64,000 nucleotides of DNA from Synechococcus sp. UW179A (GCF_900473965.1 NZ_UCNJ01000005.1:49644-113643); one strand, 5' to 3'; shown: positions 1-11,509, numbered from the stretch's first letter. Translations and numbers: made by a program. The notes: generated by a model from the sequence alone, not told the origin.

Positions 1-19
1 TGTCCGACAAGGTCACCGA

Positions 20-47
20 CTCCCAGACCGCCAGCAGGGTCTGGGAG
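20..47. terminator. 10-bp perfect hairpin, possible terminator
   Basis: CTCCCAGACC at 20-29 pairs perfectly with GGTCTGGGAG at 38-47 around an 8-nt loop. It lies 42 bp beyond the chlL stop, so it could end the chl transcript or one entering from the left. Neither side has a strong T-run, so an intrinsic terminator is not certain. Confidence 0.45.
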
Positions 48-89
48 CTGTCGATGGGTTTAGTCGGGCTGAGCGCCAGAACCTAAAGC

Positions 90-1130
<1,041 letters not shown>

Positions 1131-2711
1131 TCATGCCTTGTAGTGGGCTTTTGCGTCATAGAGAGTTTCGCTGCTGATCTCTTTGCGGCCCTCCTGGCGC
1201 GCATAGGTTTCGGTGTTTCTGCGCACCTTGCCACGCACAAAGAAGGGGATTTTTTTCAGTTCTGCCTCGCCGTCGGCAGTCCACACCGGGCCTTGCTCCT
1301 CAGCGCTAACGACCACGGTTGATTGTCTGTCTGCTTCGGTGGATTGATCCGTCCCGCCGCGATGACCTAGGTGGCTCTGATGTCCGTCCACGAACTCAAA
1401 GTCATGGCGGAACATGCCGATCAGATGTTCTTCAAGCCCCATCATCAGCGGATGCACCCAGGCGTCGAAAATCACATTGGCGCCTTCCCATCCCATCTGA
1501 GGGCTGTTGCGAGCAGGAACGTCCTGCACGTGCATTGGTGTGCTGATCACGGCGCAGGGGATTCCTAGGCGCTTGGCGCTGTGCCGCTCCATTTGGGTTC
1601 CAAGCACCAGTTCGGGGGCTGCGTCGGCCATGGCCGCCTCCACCTCGAGATAGTCATCGCTGATCAGTGCATCAAGGCCGAGCTCCTTGGCGGCCGCACG
1701 GACCGATCGCGCCATCTCACGGCTGTAGGTGCCAAGGCCGACCACTTTGAATCCGAGCTCCTCACTGCAGATGCGTGCTGCAGCTAGGGCGTGGCTGCCG
1801 TCGCCAAAAATGAACACCCGCTTACCTGTGAGGTAGGTGGAATCCACGGATTCCGAATACCAGGGAAGCCTTGAACAGCGATAGCCTTCCTCCGCTGTGG
1901 GGGGATCCATGCCCAGCAGTGTGTGCAACTCCACCAGGAAGTCGTGGGTGGCACCGACGCCGATTGGAACCTTGCGTGTGAAGGGCATTCCGAAGCTCCG
2001 CTCAAGCCAGCTGCAGCTCGATTCGGCGATCTCCGGATAGAGGCAAACATTCAGATCTGCCTGCGGGATTCGCTGGATATCACTGACCTCCGCTCCCAGC
2101 GGTGCCACCACCCCGACATCGATGCCATGCACGGTGAGCAGTCTCTGGATTTCGAGCACGTCATCACGACATCGAAATCCCAGCAGGGACGGGCCGATCA
2201 GATTGACCCGAGGTCGTCGGCCGACGGCCATCCAGGCCTTGGGATCATGCTGCGGCTGATCAGGTGCCTGGGGCTTCAGCAGATTGCGCACAAGTTGGTA
2301 AAGCGTTTCCGCTGCTCCCCAGTTCTCCTTTTTGCTGTATGCGGGCAGTTCCAGGGTCACAACAGGCATGCTCAGTCCCATGCCCTGGGCCAGGGCGCCC
2401 GGTTGATCCTGAATCAGTTCAGCGGTGCAGCTTTCGCCCACCAGCAGTGCATCCGGACGAAAACGTTCTGCCGCTTCACGCACTGTGCGTTTCACCAGTT
2501 CGGCTGTGTCGCCGCCCAAGTCGCGTGCCTGAAAGGTGGTGTAAGTCACCGGTGGGCGCTGCCCGCGCCGTTCGATCATCGTGAACAGAAGGTCGGCATA
2601 GGTGTCACCTTGGGGCGCATGCAGCACGTAGTGCACGCCGCGCATCGAGGCGGCGATGCGCATGGCCCCCACATGCGGTGGTCCTTCGTACGTCCAGAGC
2701 GTCAGTTGCAT
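1131..2711 (-). CDS. chlB: Light-independent protochlorophyllide reductase subunit B (ChlB)
   Basis: ChlB forms the catalytic NB-protein heterotetramer with ChlN and binds protochlorophyllide. The protein is 526 aa, the usual length. Asp36, the unusual oxygen ligand of the NB 4Fe-4S cluster in the family, is present (HAPQGD), as is Cys95 in the VGESC motif. The DPOR-specific C-terminal domain is present ([15 protein letters not shown] region). The gene starts 5 bp after the chlN stop, which points to one transcript and matched synthesis of the two subunits. Confidence 0.97.
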   Translation of the reverse strand: MQLTLWTYEGPPHVGAMRIAASMRGVHYVLHAPQGDTYADLLFTMIERRGQRPPVTYTTFQARDLGGDTAELVKRTVREAAERFRPDALLVGESCTAELIQDQPGALAQGMGLSMPVVTLELPAYSKKENWGAAETLYQLVRNLLKPQAPDQPQHDPKAWMAVGRRPRVNLIGPSLLGFRCRDDVLEIQRLLTVHGIDVGVVAPLGAEVSDIQRIPQADLNVCLYPEIAESSCSWLERSFGMPFTRKVPIGVGATHDFLVELHTLLGMDPPTAEEGYRCSRLPWYSESVDSTYLTGKRVFIFGDGSHALAAARICSEELGFKVVGLGTYSREMARSVRAAAKELGLDALISDDYLEVEAAMADAAPELVLGTQMERHSAKRLGIPCAVISTPMHVQDVPARNSPQMGWEGANVIFDAWVHPLMMGLEEHLIGMFRHDFEFVDGHQSHLGHRGGTDQSTEADRQSTVVVSAEEQGPVWTADGEAELKKIPFFVRGKVRRNTETYARQEGRKEISSETLYDAKAHYKA

Positions 2712-2716
2712 GGGAA

Positions 2717-4069
<1,353 letters not shown>

Positions 4070-4128
4070 TCATTGCGGTCGAAAATTAGGAATCTGGGTA
4101 CATTTCGGCGATCGACTTTGATCCATTC

Positions 4129-4620
4129 ATGTCCTCCCTGCGTGTTCTCCCTGCTGCTCTCGCGTTGAGCCTGGCACTCGTGGCCTGCCAGTCGGCTGAC
4201 AAGAAGGCTGGCAATGATGAGGTGAAGGTTGTCAAAGGCGTTGAGGTCGTCTGTGCCGCCCAGGCTGACGTTGACGCCGCGGTGGACCAAGTCAATGGAC
4301 TCACTCCAGACTCCACCGTGGCGGATGCTCAAAAGGCGGGAGACAAGCTCAAGGATGCGCTCTCGGCTCTCAACAAAGCTGAGGGTCAGCTTGAAAAGGC
4401 TGAAGTGAAGGAGTATCGCGATCAAGTGGAAATCTTCCGCAAGGCGGTTGATGAGGTCAGCAAGAAAAAGGACCTGACCCTGGCAGCAGCGGCGGAGCAA
4501 CTGCAGGGCAAGGCTGCTCCACTGATTGCTGCACGTGAACAACTGGCTTCAACAACGGTTTGCATCGATGCTGTCGATGACAGCTCCGACGCCAAGACGG
4601 ATGAAAAGTCGGAGTCCTGA
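4129..4620 (+). CDS. Small predicted lipoprotein, function unknown
   Basis: The 163-aa product begins with a classical lipoprotein signal: hydrophobic residues 5-19, then a lipobox ending LVAC with the acylated Cys at residue 20. The mature part is rich in Lys, Asp and Ala and looks largely helical (long runs such as AQKAGDKLKDALSALNKAEG), so it is probably a periplasm-facing, lipid-anchored coiled-coil protein. Only two further cysteines occur (VVCAAQ, TTVCID), which could form a disulfide. No family was recognised. It is divergent from chlN and convergent with the next gene. Confidence 0.75.
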   Translation: MSSLRVLPAALALSLALVACQSADKKAGNDEVKVVKGVEVVCAAQADVDAAVDQVNGLTPDSTVADAQKAGDKLKDALSALNKAEGQLEKAEVKEYRDQVEIFRKAVDEVSKKKDLTLAAAAEQLQGKAAPLIAAREQLASTTVCIDAVDDSSDAKTDEKSES

Positions 4621-4661
4621 TCAGGACCAAGACGACTTCTTCATTGTTTAAAAGGTGCTCC

Positions 4662-5069
4662 TCAGAGACGGCGGCGGAAGCGATCATCAGCAAAGCTGCC
4701 GCCGCCTCGTCCTGAAGAGTCGTCAATGCGGCTGAGTCGCCAGACATTGCGGCTGACACGGCGGGCTGTAAGACCTCCCCTATCAACAGATTCAGTTCCG
4801 GGTCGAGCTCCGAGCAGATAGGTGACTTCAGCTGTTGTCAGTGGGGCTCCGCTATCAACGGCTAGGGCGGTTAGTTCGAGTCTCTGGCGAAGCTGCCGCA
4901 CCATGCCTGCATGGCTGCCGTTATCAGTTTCAAGCCAAGGCATCTCGGCTTGGCCTTCGCGGGCAAGACGCTGCATCAGGCTGTAGCTGACCAGTCCCAG
5001 GGCCTGTTCGGCATTGAGTTCAGTGGAGAGCTGGCCAGGTTCCTCTGATTTTTTAGGGGCGGAAGCCAT
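4662..5069 (-). CDS. Hypothetical protein (135 aa) between the chl and cso loci
   Basis: A 135-aa soluble protein with a mixed alpha/beta look and no signal peptide or membrane segment. The middle contains the phrase [14 protein letters not shown], reminiscent of a small helix-turn-helix unit, and the tail is Gly/Arg/Phe-rich ([16 protein letters not shown]). It has good codon character and sits divergently ~97 bp from csoS1D. I do not recognise a named family. Its reliable position beside the carboxysome locus in related genomes would be worth comparing. Confidence 0.65.
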   Translation of the reverse strand: MASAPKKSEEPGQLSTELNAEQALGLVSYSLMQRLAREGQAEMPWLETDNGSHAGMVRQLRQRLELTALAVDSGAPLTTAEVTYLLGARPGTESVDRGGLTARRVSRNVWRLSRIDDSSGRGGGSFADDRFRRRL

Positions 5070-5165
5070 GGCTCACTGGGCGATTGGGCTGAAGTTATCG
5101 GCTGTTTCCTGCTGTGCAAGCGCTTGCACGCTGTTTGCCGACCGGCTTCCGGTAAGATCCGCGCC

Positions 5166-5951
5166 ATGAATCGTTTTGCCGGCATCGACGCCAGGGAGCG
5201 GCGGGTTGGCGGAAGCGCTCTCGTCACCGGTACGGAGGTGAATTCCTCCGCGTCTGGTGCAAGCTGCGTGGTCACCACCGATTCCGAATCCATCCGGCTG
5301 AAGCGACGCAATAGCCATGTGCAGTCGATCGAGCTGCGCACGCACGTGTTCATTGATTCTCTGCAGCCACAGCTTGCGGCTTACATGGGTTCGGTGAGTC
5401 AGGGATTCTTGCCAATACCCGGTGACGCCTGCCTTTGGATGGAGGTTTCGCCTGGTATGGCGGTTCACCGAGTGACCGATATTGCCCTGAAGGCGAGCAA
5501 TGTGCGCCTGGGCCAGATGGTAGTGGAGAGGGCCTTCGGCTCCATGGCTCTGTATCACAGGGATCAGAGCACGGTGCTTCACTCCGGGGATGTGGTCCTC
5601 GAGGCCATTGGTAGTTCTGTTGATCAGCGAAATCCCGCCGAAGTGAGTTGGACAGAAGTGATTAGGGCTATCACTCCTGATCATGCCGTGCTGATCAATC
5701 GTCAGAATCGACGTGGCTCGATGATCGAGGCGGGGATGAGCATGTTCATCCTGGAGACTGAACCCGCCGGCTACGTGCTGATCGCCGCGAATGAAGCGGA
5801 AAAGGCCTCTAATATCACTCTTGTGGACGTCAAAGCAGTCGGAGCTTTCGGTCGTCTGACTCTCGCGGGACGCGAAGGCGATGTTGAGGAGGCCGCAGCC
5901 GCGGCAATGCGCGCGATTGAAATCGTGAATCGCAGTTCTGCAGTGCGCTGA
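5166..5951 (+). CDS. csoS1D: Tandem-BMC carboxysome shell protein CsoS1D
   Basis: CsoS1D is a trimeric tandem-BMC shell protein whose stacked trimers form a gated pore thought to pass larger metabolites such as RuBP. The first BMC domain spans roughly residues 54-150 and the second 155-258. The gate residues Glu-Arg known from the Prochlorococcus structure appear at 121-122 (VVERAFG). The ATG at 5166 gives 261 aa, close to the ~256 aa of known CsoS1D; an upstream ATG at 5124 would add 14 residues without similarity. It is set apart from the main cso operon by rdgB on the opposite strand, the arrangement I recall from Prochlorococcus. Confidence 0.93.
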   Translation: MNRFAGIDARERRVGGSALVTGTEVNSSASGASCVVTTDSESIRLKRRNSHVQSIELRTHVFIDSLQPQLAAYMGSVSQGFLPIPGDACLWMEVSPGMAVHRVTDIALKASNVRLGQMVVERAFGSMALYHRDQSTVLHSGDVVLEAIGSSVDQRNPAEVSWTEVIRAITPDHAVLINRQNRRGSMIEAGMSMFILETEPAGYVLIAANEAEKASNITLVDVKAVGAFGRLTLAGREGDVEEAAAAAMRAIEIVNRSSAVR

Positions 5952-5955
5952 ACGG

Positions 5956-6534
5956 TTAGTCCAGTCCCAGTTTTCTGCGCAGACCGGGTGCCAGAGCGCG
6001 GGCGGCTTTGCCTCGGCTCCCAAGTTTGGAGAGTTGGGAAGTGTTCAGTTCTCCATAACTGCAGCCGGCCTCACGTACCCAGAACAAGGATTCAATGCCG
6101 CCTCCTGGATAGGCCGGTTGACAGAGAAGCTCACCCCAACAGATTCCTTCCGCCTGCTCATCGCAAAGCCCATCGGGTGAACAGAGCACCATGGCGCTCC
6201 GAAAGCGGGCACTTCGATAGGGCACGTCCTCCATGGCATGAATAAGCTTCGCGAGCTTGTCCTCATTACTTGAGGCGAGTCGTGCCGTGAAGAGTCCCGG
6301 AGCTCCATCTAGGGCATCCACTTCTAGCCCAGAATCATCAGCCAGAGCCCAACAGCCAGTTCTTGCTGCCGCAGCGCTGGCTTTCAGGCGCGCATTCTCG
6401 GCGTATGTACTGCCAGTTTCCTCAACATCCAGATCGGATGGCTGTCGTTGCACTGGCACATCAATGGGGCCGAGCATCGCTTCGATCTCAGCAACCTTAT
6501 GGGGATTGCCGCTGGCAATGATCAGCGTGCGCAA
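5956..6534 (-). CDS. rdgB: Non-canonical purine NTP pyrophosphatase (RdgB/HAM1)
   Basis: RdgB hydrolyses dITP, ITP and XTP to monophosphates, keeping deaminated purines out of nucleic acids. Family motifs are present: SGNPHKVAEIEAML at the N-terminus for substrate phosphate binding, DDSGLEVDALDGAPG in the middle with the metal-binding acidic residues, and a late GSRGKAARAL. The length of 192 aa is standard. It converges on csoS1D with 4 bp between stops and diverges from csoS1, so its own promoter shares the 345-bp region with the cso operon. Confidence 0.93.
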   Translation of the reverse strand: MRTLIIASGNPHKVAEIEAMLGPIDVPVQRQPSDLDVEETGSTYAENARLKASAAAARTGCWALADDSGLEVDALDGAPGLFTARLASSNEDKLAKLIHAMEDVPYRSARFRSAMVLCSPDGLCDEQAEGICWGELLCQPAYPGGGIESLFWVREAGCSYGELNTSQLSKLGSRGKAARALAPGLRRKLGLD

Positions 6535-6736
6535 AGCACTATTCCTGAATGGAGCCCCATTGTGTGTGATCAGGTGTAAGTCATCTGAACTTCAGTCGTC
6601 ACAGGAAACCTGAACAGGTTGAACATCCCACCCGGTTAGCCCGGATTTTCAGGTATCCGCAGGTAAAGCTATGCACCTTTGCCAGGCATGCCACCGCATG
6701 TGTTGGCGTGCTGACCTCGGAGCGCACAGTTCTTTA

Positions 6737-6759
6737 GATCAGTCCCTGACAGGGTGATC
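6737..6759. promoter_or_regulatory. Interrupted dyad upstream of csoS1, candidate operator
   Basis: GATCA (6737-6741) plus CCCTG (6744-6748) pairs with CAGGG (6750-6754) plus TGATC (6755-6759), with only a 2-nt bulge and a 1-nt centre. It lies ~120 bp before the csoS1 start. LysR-type regulators (CbbR/CcmR) control CO2-fixation genes and bind interrupted dyads, so this is a candidate site by inference only. Confidence 0.3.
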
Positions 6760-6776
6760 AGCAGGGCTTATCAGGT

Positions 6777-6792
6777 TCACTACGGACAGTGA
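6777..6792. promoter_or_regulatory. TCACT-N6-AGTGA dyad upstream of csoS1
   Basis: TCACT at 6777-6781 and AGTGA at 6788-6792 form a 5-6-5 inverted repeat about 90 bp upstream of the csoS1 start. With the neighbouring dyad at 6737-6759 it makes a tight pair of symmetric sites in the carboxysome promoter region. A short 5-bp dyad can arise by chance. Confidence 0.22.
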
Positions 6793-6879
6793 TCCAGAGA
6801 AAGCGCATTAGGCCTTGACGGGTTGCCCTCCGGCAGAGCAGTCTCACCGGCGAACATCCCCCCCTATTCCCGGTAGGTA

Positions 6880-7191
6880 ATGGCAAACGAAACCATGGGC
6901 ATCGCTCTCGGCATGATCGAGACACGCGGCCTCGTTCCTGCGATCGAAGCGGCTGACGCCATGACCAAGGCTGCCGAAGTGCGCCTGATCGGTCGTGAAT
7001 TCGTCGGTGGCGGTTATGTCACCGTTCTGGTGCGCGGCGAAACCGGTGCTGTGAACGCTGCAGTGCGTGCTGGCGCCGATGCCTGTGAGCGCGTTGGCGA
7101 CGGCCTCGTTGCTGCTCACATCATTGCCCGCCCCCACCGCGAAGTGGAGCCTGCACTGGGCAACGGCAACTTCCTTGGTCAGAAGGACTGA
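6880..7191 (+). CDS. csoS1: Major carboxysome shell protein CsoS1 (BMC-H)
   Basis: CsoS1 forms the hexamers that tile the facets of the alpha-carboxysome; its central pore is thought to admit bicarbonate and exclude CO2. The 103-aa protein is one BMC domain, starting with the diagnostic GIALGMIETRGLVPAIEAAD and ending near HREVEPAL. Its BMC domain is nearly identical to that of CsoS1E encoded at 13898. It is the first gene of the plus-strand cso operon, 71 bp before cbbL, consistent with very high expression. Confidence 0.97.
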   Translation: MANETMGIALGMIETRGLVPAIEAADAMTKAAEVRLIGREFVGGGYVTVLVRGETGAVNAAVRAGADACERVGDGLVAAHIIARPHREVEPALGNGNFLGQKD

Positions 7192-7262
7192 GATCGTCTG
7201 AACCTCTGAATTTTGAGGTTGCAACGACTCACCCGCCTTCAACGACTTAACGGAGTTTTCTC

Positions 7263-8678
7263 ATGAGCAAGAAGTACGACGCCGGGGTAAAGGAGTACAG
7301 AGACACTTACTGGACTCCTGATTACGTCCCCCTAGACACTGACCTGCTGGCCTGCTTCAAGTGCACCGGCCAGGAAGGTGTGCCCAAGGAAGAGGTTGCC
7401 GCTGCTGTGGCTGCGGAATCCTCTACAGGCACCTGGTCCACCGTGTGGTCCGAGCTCCTCACCGATCTCGATTTCTACAAGGGCCGCTGCTACCGCATCG
7501 AAGATGTCCCTGGAGACAAGGAGTCTTTCTATGCCTTCATCGCTTACCCGCTCGATCTGTTCGAAGAGGGTTCTATCACCAATGTTCTGACCTCACTGGT
7601 CGGTAACGTTTTCGGTTTCAAGGCTCTGCGGCACCTACGTCTTGAAGATCTGCGGTTCCCGATTGCTTTCATCAAGACCTGCTACGGCCCCCCGAACGGC
7701 ATCTGCGTCGAGCGCGACCGGATGAACAAGTACGGCCGTCCTCTGCTGGGTTGCACCATCAAGCCGAAACTCGGGCTGAGCGGTAAAAACTACGGCCGTG
7801 TGGTCTATGAGTGCCTGCGTGGCGGTCTGGACTTCACCAAAGATGACGAGAACATCAACTCCCAGCCTTTCCAGCGTTGGCAGAACCGTTTCGAGTTCGT
7901 CGCCGATGCCATCAAGCTGTCTGAGCAGGAGACCGGCGAGCGCAAGGGTCACTACCTCAACGTGACCGCCAACACTCCCGAGGAGATGTACGAGCGCGCT
8001 GAGTTCGCCAAAGAACTCGGCATGCCGATCATCATGCACGACTTCATCACCGGTGGCTTCACCGCCAACACCGGACTGTCGAAGTGGTGCCGCAAAAACG
8101 GCATGTTGCTGCACATTCACCGTGCAATGCACGCGGTGATCGACCGTCATCCCAAGCACGGCATCCACTTCCGCGTTCTCGCCAAGTGTTTACGACTCTC
8201 CGGTGGTGACCAGCTTCACACCGGCACCGTGGTCGGCAAGCTCGAAGGTGATCGTCAGACCACCCTCGGATACATCGACCAGCTGCGCGAATCATTCGTG
8301 CCTGAAGACCGCAGCCGCGGCAACTTCTTCGATCAGGACTGGGGTTCCATGCCTGGCGTGTTTGCAGTTGCTTCCGGCGGTATCCACGTGTGGCACATGC
8401 CTGCACTGGTGGCGATCTTCGGTGACGACTCCGTTCTGCAGTTCGGTGGTGGTACCCACGGTCACCCCTGGGGCTCCGCTGCAGGTGCTGCTGCCAACCG
8501 TGTGGCCCTCGAGGCCTGCGTTAAGGCACGCAATGCCGGTCGCGAGATCGAGAAAGAAAGCCGCGACATCCTTATGGAAGCCGGCAAGCACAGCCCTGAG
8601 CTGGCGATCGCTCTCGAGACATGGAAGGAGATCAAGTTCGAGTTCGACACCGTCGACAAGCTTGACGTTCAGAACTGA
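7263..8678 (+). CDS. cbbL: RuBisCO large subunit, form IA
   Basis: The large subunit carries the active site that adds CO2 to RuBP. The 471-aa sequence has the catalytic lysine motif KPKLGLSG and the carbamylated-lysine motif [10 protein letters not shown]. The phrase [12 protein letters not shown] and overall match are those of the proteobacterial-type form IA enzyme that goes with alpha-carboxysomes. A GGAG sequence lies ~10 nt before the ATG. It is packaged by CsoS2, folded with the help of acRAF and reactivated by CbbX, all encoded downstream. Confidence 0.98.
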   Translation: MSKKYDAGVKEYRDTYWTPDYVPLDTDLLACFKCTGQEGVPKEEVAAAVAAESSTGTWSTVWSELLTDLDFYKGRCYRIEDVPGDKESFYAFIAYPLDLFEEGSITNVLTSLVGNVFGFKALRHLRLEDLRFPIAFIKTCYGPPNGICVERDRMNKYGRPLLGCTIKPKLGLSGKNYGRVVYECLRGGLDFTKDDENINSQPFQRWQNRFEFVADAIKLSEQETGERKGHYLNVTANTPEEMYERAEFAKELGMPIIMHDFITGGFTANTGLSKWCRKNGMLLHIHRAMHAVIDRHPKHGIHFRVLAKCLRLSGGDQLHTGTVVGKLEGDRQTTLGYIDQLRESFVPEDRSRGNFFDQDWGSMPGVFAVASGGIHVWHMPALVAIFGDDSVLQFGGGTHGHPWGSAAGAAANRVALEACVKARNAGREIEKESRDILMEAGKHSPELAIALETWKEIKFEFDTVDKLDVQN

Positions 8679-8737
8679 TCGCAACCACGGCCGGTTGATT
8701 GAACCGGCCACCTCTTTTACTTACACCCAGGATCCCC

Positions 8738-9079
8738 ATGCCTTTCCAGAGCACCGTGGGTGACTACAAAACAGTCGCCACCCTGGAGACCTTCGGCTTT
8801 CTTCCGCCGATGACCCAGGACGAGATCTACGACCAGATCGCCTACATCATTGCCCAGGGTTGGAGCCCGCTCATCGAGCACGTCCACCCCAGCAACTCCA
8901 TGGCCACCTATTGGTCTTATTGGAAGCTGCCCTTCTTTGGTGAGAAGGACCTCAATGTTGTTGTGAATGAGCTCGAGGGTTGCCATCGCGCCTACCCCGA
9001 CCATCACGTGCGCATCGTCGGTTACGACGCCTACACCCAGAGCCAGGGTGCTTGCTTTGTGGTGTTCGAAGGACGCTAA
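8738..9079 (+). CDS. cbbS: RuBisCO small subunit, form IA
   Basis: The small subunit caps the L8 core to give L8S8 RuBisCO, and in alpha-carboxysomes the CsoS2 N-repeats bind at the large/small subunit interface. The ATG at 8738 gives 113 aa with the standard start MPFQSTVGDYKTVATLETFG; an earlier in-frame start at 8699 would add residues not typical of the family. The YWKLPFFGEKD and GYDAYTQSQGACFVVFEGR-type core segments are present. Its stop codon lies inside the loop of a perfect hairpin (9064-9089). Confidence 0.97.
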   Translation: MPFQSTVGDYKTVATLETFGFLPPMTQDEIYDQIAYIIAQGWSPLIEHVHPSNSMATYWSYWKLPFFGEKDLNVVVNELEGCHRAYPDHHVRIVGYDAYTQSQGACFVVFEGR

Positions 9080-9089
9080 TCCTTCGAAC
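9064..9089 (+). promoter_or_regulatory. Perfect hairpin spanning the cbbS stop codon
   Basis: GTTCGAAGGA (9064-9073) pairs over 10 bp with TCCTTCGAAC (9080-9089) around a 6-nt loop that contains the TAA stop of cbbS. It is followed within 11 nt by a second hairpin. A structure here could protect the 3' end of cbbLS mRNA or guide RNA processing between RuBisCO and shell genes. Confidence 0.7.
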
Positions 9090-9099
9090 CTTTGGTTCC

Positions 9100-9135
9100 G
9101 AGCCCTGATCTGAGTTCAGGGCTCCAGATTTTTTT
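9100..9135 (+). terminator. Terminator-like hairpin between cbbS and csoS2
   Basis: GAGCCCTGA (9100-9108) and TCAGGGCTC (9116-9124) form a 9-bp GC-rich stem with a 7-nt loop, followed after 4 nt by a run of seven T (9129-9135). This has the form of a rho-independent terminator, but the operon goes on, with csoS2 45 bp later, so it is likely a partial terminator that lowers shell mRNA relative to cbbLS. Confidence 0.75.
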
Positions 9136-9180
9136 CGGGAGCATCAGCTCCTAGCTCTTCGACGACTTCACCGGGCGGAC

Positions 9181-11502
9181 ATGGCAAGACTTTCCAGTCG
9201 AGAACTCGCACTTGAGCGCCGCAAAGCGCTGACGACCTCCGGCAAGAAGGCGTCTGCCGCCGCCGGTGGTAACAACCGTGTGCGCACTGTGACCGATGCC
9301 CGGCCTACCCGAACGGAAGTCACGGCAGTGAGCGAACCCGCGGCGACTGCTCCTGTAACGGCCGCTCCCCAACGTGCGGCCTCTCTCACTCGGTCGCCCG
9401 CACGCTCCCAGAGTTCAAACGCGAAAGCGCTGCGCAATCCCAGCCGCGATCTGGTGCTGTCCCGTCGTGAAGCCTTATCTCGCCGCGGCAAGACCGCAGC
9501 ATCCAGCCGCGACCGCAACCGTGCTGATGTGGCACGCGAAGCTCCGGCCGCTGCAGCGGTTGTTGCTGCTGAAAAAGTTGACCGTCCAGCCGTCACCGTT
9601 GAGCTGACATCGCGCTCCGCTGATCGCCGTTCCGGTCTTGAACGCCGCTCAGTCACCCCCAAGAGACGTTCTATTGAAAATCCCAGCCGTGCCCTGGTGC
9701 TGGCCCGTCGTGATGCCATGTCAAAACATGGCAAAACCGCAGGTAAGCAGCCCACCAGTGCAGCCGCTGTGGCCCGTCAGGCCAATCCTGATCTCTCCAG
9801 CCGGGAGATCGCTCAACAGGTGCGTGAGCTGCGGGCCAAAGCCGGTGCGATCAGCAAGCAGAACGCTGGCGTTACCCGTCCCACCGGCCCAAATCGCCAC
9901 GGTGCCAAGCAGGCTGCCGCCGCTGATGCTCACTGGAAAGTGGGAGAAAGCACGACGCCATCCGGACAGACCGTGACCGGGACCCAGGCCAACCGCTCGT
10001 TGAAGACCACCGGTAACGAGGCCAGCACCTGCCGCTCCATCACCGGAACCGAGTACCTCGGAGCTGAAGTTTTCCAGACGTTCTGTCAGCAGGCCCCCGT
10101 GCCCACCACACCCGCCAAGGTGAGAGTCACGGCCACAAGTCACGGCAACCGTGTGACCGGTAATGAAGTGGGTCGATCGGGCAAGGTCACGGGCGATGAG
10201 CCTGGTACTTGCAAGAGCGTGACTGGCACGGAGTACATGTCCGCCAATCAGTCCGCTGCCTACTGCGGTGGTTCCAACCCCTCCCCTCGCAAGGTCGGTC
10301 ACAGCCTCACCCTTGAGGGCCGCCCCGTGAGTGGTGTGATGGTGGGCCGTTCCGCCAGCGTCACCGGCGATGAAGCCGGAGCCAACAGCAGCCTCACCGG
10401 AGATCAGTACCTCGGTTCAGATCCCCTCCCCGATGGTCGACCAGCCTCGAAGGTCGGTCTGTCCGCCACTCTTTCAGGCACGGGAGTGACCGGCACATTG
10501 GTTGGTCGTTCCTCCCAAGTGACCGGTGATGAGTTCGGATCCTGCCATCGTGTGACCGGTGATCAGTACATCAGCTCTGAACAGGTCAATAGCTTCTGCG
10601 GAGCACAACCTGACCCCGAGGCGGCCAAGGTCGGTTTCAGCATTACCAACCGCAATCAAGTAGTGAGCGGCACCCGTACGGGTCGTTCCGAGCGCGTGAC
10701 CGGTGATGAGCCCGGCAGCTGTCAGGCCGTGACCGGAACGCCCTATGCAGGTCTCGAGCAGGCAGGTCAGCATTGCGGAACTCCTGCTGTCCAGGCGATC
10801 AGAGAACGCACACCTGTGCGTCCTGGCACACCTTCCGCCGCCATGACCGGCATCCAACCCGGTGTGGGCGGAGTGATGACCGGTGATCAGCGTGGTGCCT
10901 GTGAAGCGGTGACGGGTACTCCCTATGTGGGTGCAGACCAGCTGGCTGCAGCCTGCGGTGCAGAGGCTCCGGCCGGCACCGACACGCATGGTCAATCGCC
11001 CGAAGGTGCCGCCTGGACTCGTTTCAGCGTGATGTCACCAGCTCGTGCTGCTCAGCAACAGCGTGATGCCCAGGGTTCCGTTACTGGAACCTCCTATGAG
11101 CAGGGCAATCGCATCACCGGCCCTTTTGACATGGCCGGTGGCAAGGTCACCGGCACCGAGCAGTTTCGCTTTGACAACCGTGACTTTCAGCGCCGGCACT
11201 TCCAGCCCACAGTGGCCGTTGTCAGTGAGCCTGCGGATCAACCAACCTCTCGGGTAACGGGTGAGGGCTCCTCCACCAAGGTCACAGGAGACGACTGGGA
11301 TCGTGGCGAGCATGTCACCGGTACCGAGGGTGCTTCAGCCCGTCGCCGCAACCCCAGCCGTCCCGGTCCCATGGGAGCCATGGCTCCGTTCGAGCGCAAG
11401 CGAAATGAGCAGGCCGAGTGGCCCGTCTGCCGTGTGACCGGATCCCATGGCAACACCGACAAAGGCTCACTGATCACCGTCTCCGGCGGCGCAAGGGGCT
11501 GA
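9181..11502 (+). CDS. csoS2: Carboxysome scaffold protein CsoS2
   Basis: CsoS2 is the intrinsically disordered scaffold that gathers RuBisCO with its N-terminal repeats and binds shell with its middle and C-terminal repeats. The N-domain has four helical Arg/Lys motifs near residues 10-24 (LERRKALTTSGK), 90-110, 166-186 and ~202-222. The middle region (nt ~9937-10962) holds six M-repeats with the VTG...VTGDE.G.C..VTG...Y pattern; the third lacks its cysteines. The C-domain with further VTG motifs follows. It has 773 aa in one open frame, with no sign of the frameshift site described in Halothiobacillus. The tandem hairpins upstream may set its level. Confidence 0.97.
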   Translation: MARLSSRELALERRKALTTSGKKASAAAGGNNRVRTVTDARPTRTEVTAVSEPAATAPVTAAPQRAASLTRSPARSQSSNAKALRNPSRDLVLSRREALSRRGKTAASSRDRNRADVAREAPAAAAVVAAEKVDRPAVTVELTSRSADRRSGLERRSVTPKRRSIENPSRALVLARRDAMSKHGKTAGKQPTSAAAVARQANPDLSSREIAQQVRELRAKAGAISKQNAGVTRPTGPNRHGAKQAAAADAHWKVGESTTPSGQTVTGTQANRSLKTTGNEASTCRSITGTEYLGAEVFQTFCQQAPVPTTPAKVRVTATSHGNRVTGNEVGRSGKVTGDEPGTCKSVTGTEYMSANQSAAYCGGSNPSPRKVGHSLTLEGRPVSGVMVGRSASVTGDEAGANSSLTGDQYLGSDPLPDGRPASKVGLSATLSGTGVTGTLVGRSSQVTGDEFGSCHRVTGDQYISSEQVNSFCGAQPDPEAAKVGFSITNRNQVVSGTRTGRSERVTGDEPGSCQAVTGTPYAGLEQAGQHCGTPAVQAIRERTPVRPGTPSAAMTGIQPGVGGVMTGDQRGACEAVTGTPYVGADQLAAACGAEAPAGTDTHGQSPEGAAWTRFSVMSPARAAQQQRDAQGSVTGTSYEQGNRITGPFDMAGGKVTGTEQFRFDNRDFQRRHFQPTVAVVSEPADQPTSRVTGEGSSTKVTGDDWDRGEHVTGTEGASARRRNPSRPGPMGAMAPFERKRNEQAEWPVCRVTGSHGNTDKGSLITVSGGARG

Positions 11503-11509
11503 TTCGCAA

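Larger units (their letters stand above)
6535..6879. promoter_or_regulatory. Divergent rdgB / csoS1 promoter region
   Basis: This 345-bp gap has no credible gene and must hold the promoter of the carboxysome operon on the plus strand and of rdgB on the minus strand. It contains two dyad symmetries within 60 bp (6737-6759 and 6777-6792), listed separately. The csoS1 ATG at 6880 is preceded by a modest purine stretch (CGGTAGGTA). No convincing sigma-70 -35/-10 pair was assigned. Confidence 0.6.

Noticed and set aside
5073..6023. 316-codon minus-strand open frame opposite csoS1D
   Set aside because: Antisense to csoS1D, which has clear BMC domains; no motif or start signal in the antisense frame.
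9168..9755. Arg/Ser-rich minus-strand frame opposite the csoS2 N-domain
   Set aside because: Repeat-rich CsoS2 coding DNA produces long open antisense frames; composition is low-complexity and there is no ribosome-binding site.
9181..11502. Programmed -1 frameshift in csoS2
   Set aside because: Described for Halothiobacillus CsoS2A/B, but I saw no convincing slippery heptamer with a following structure here, and the frame is open throughout.
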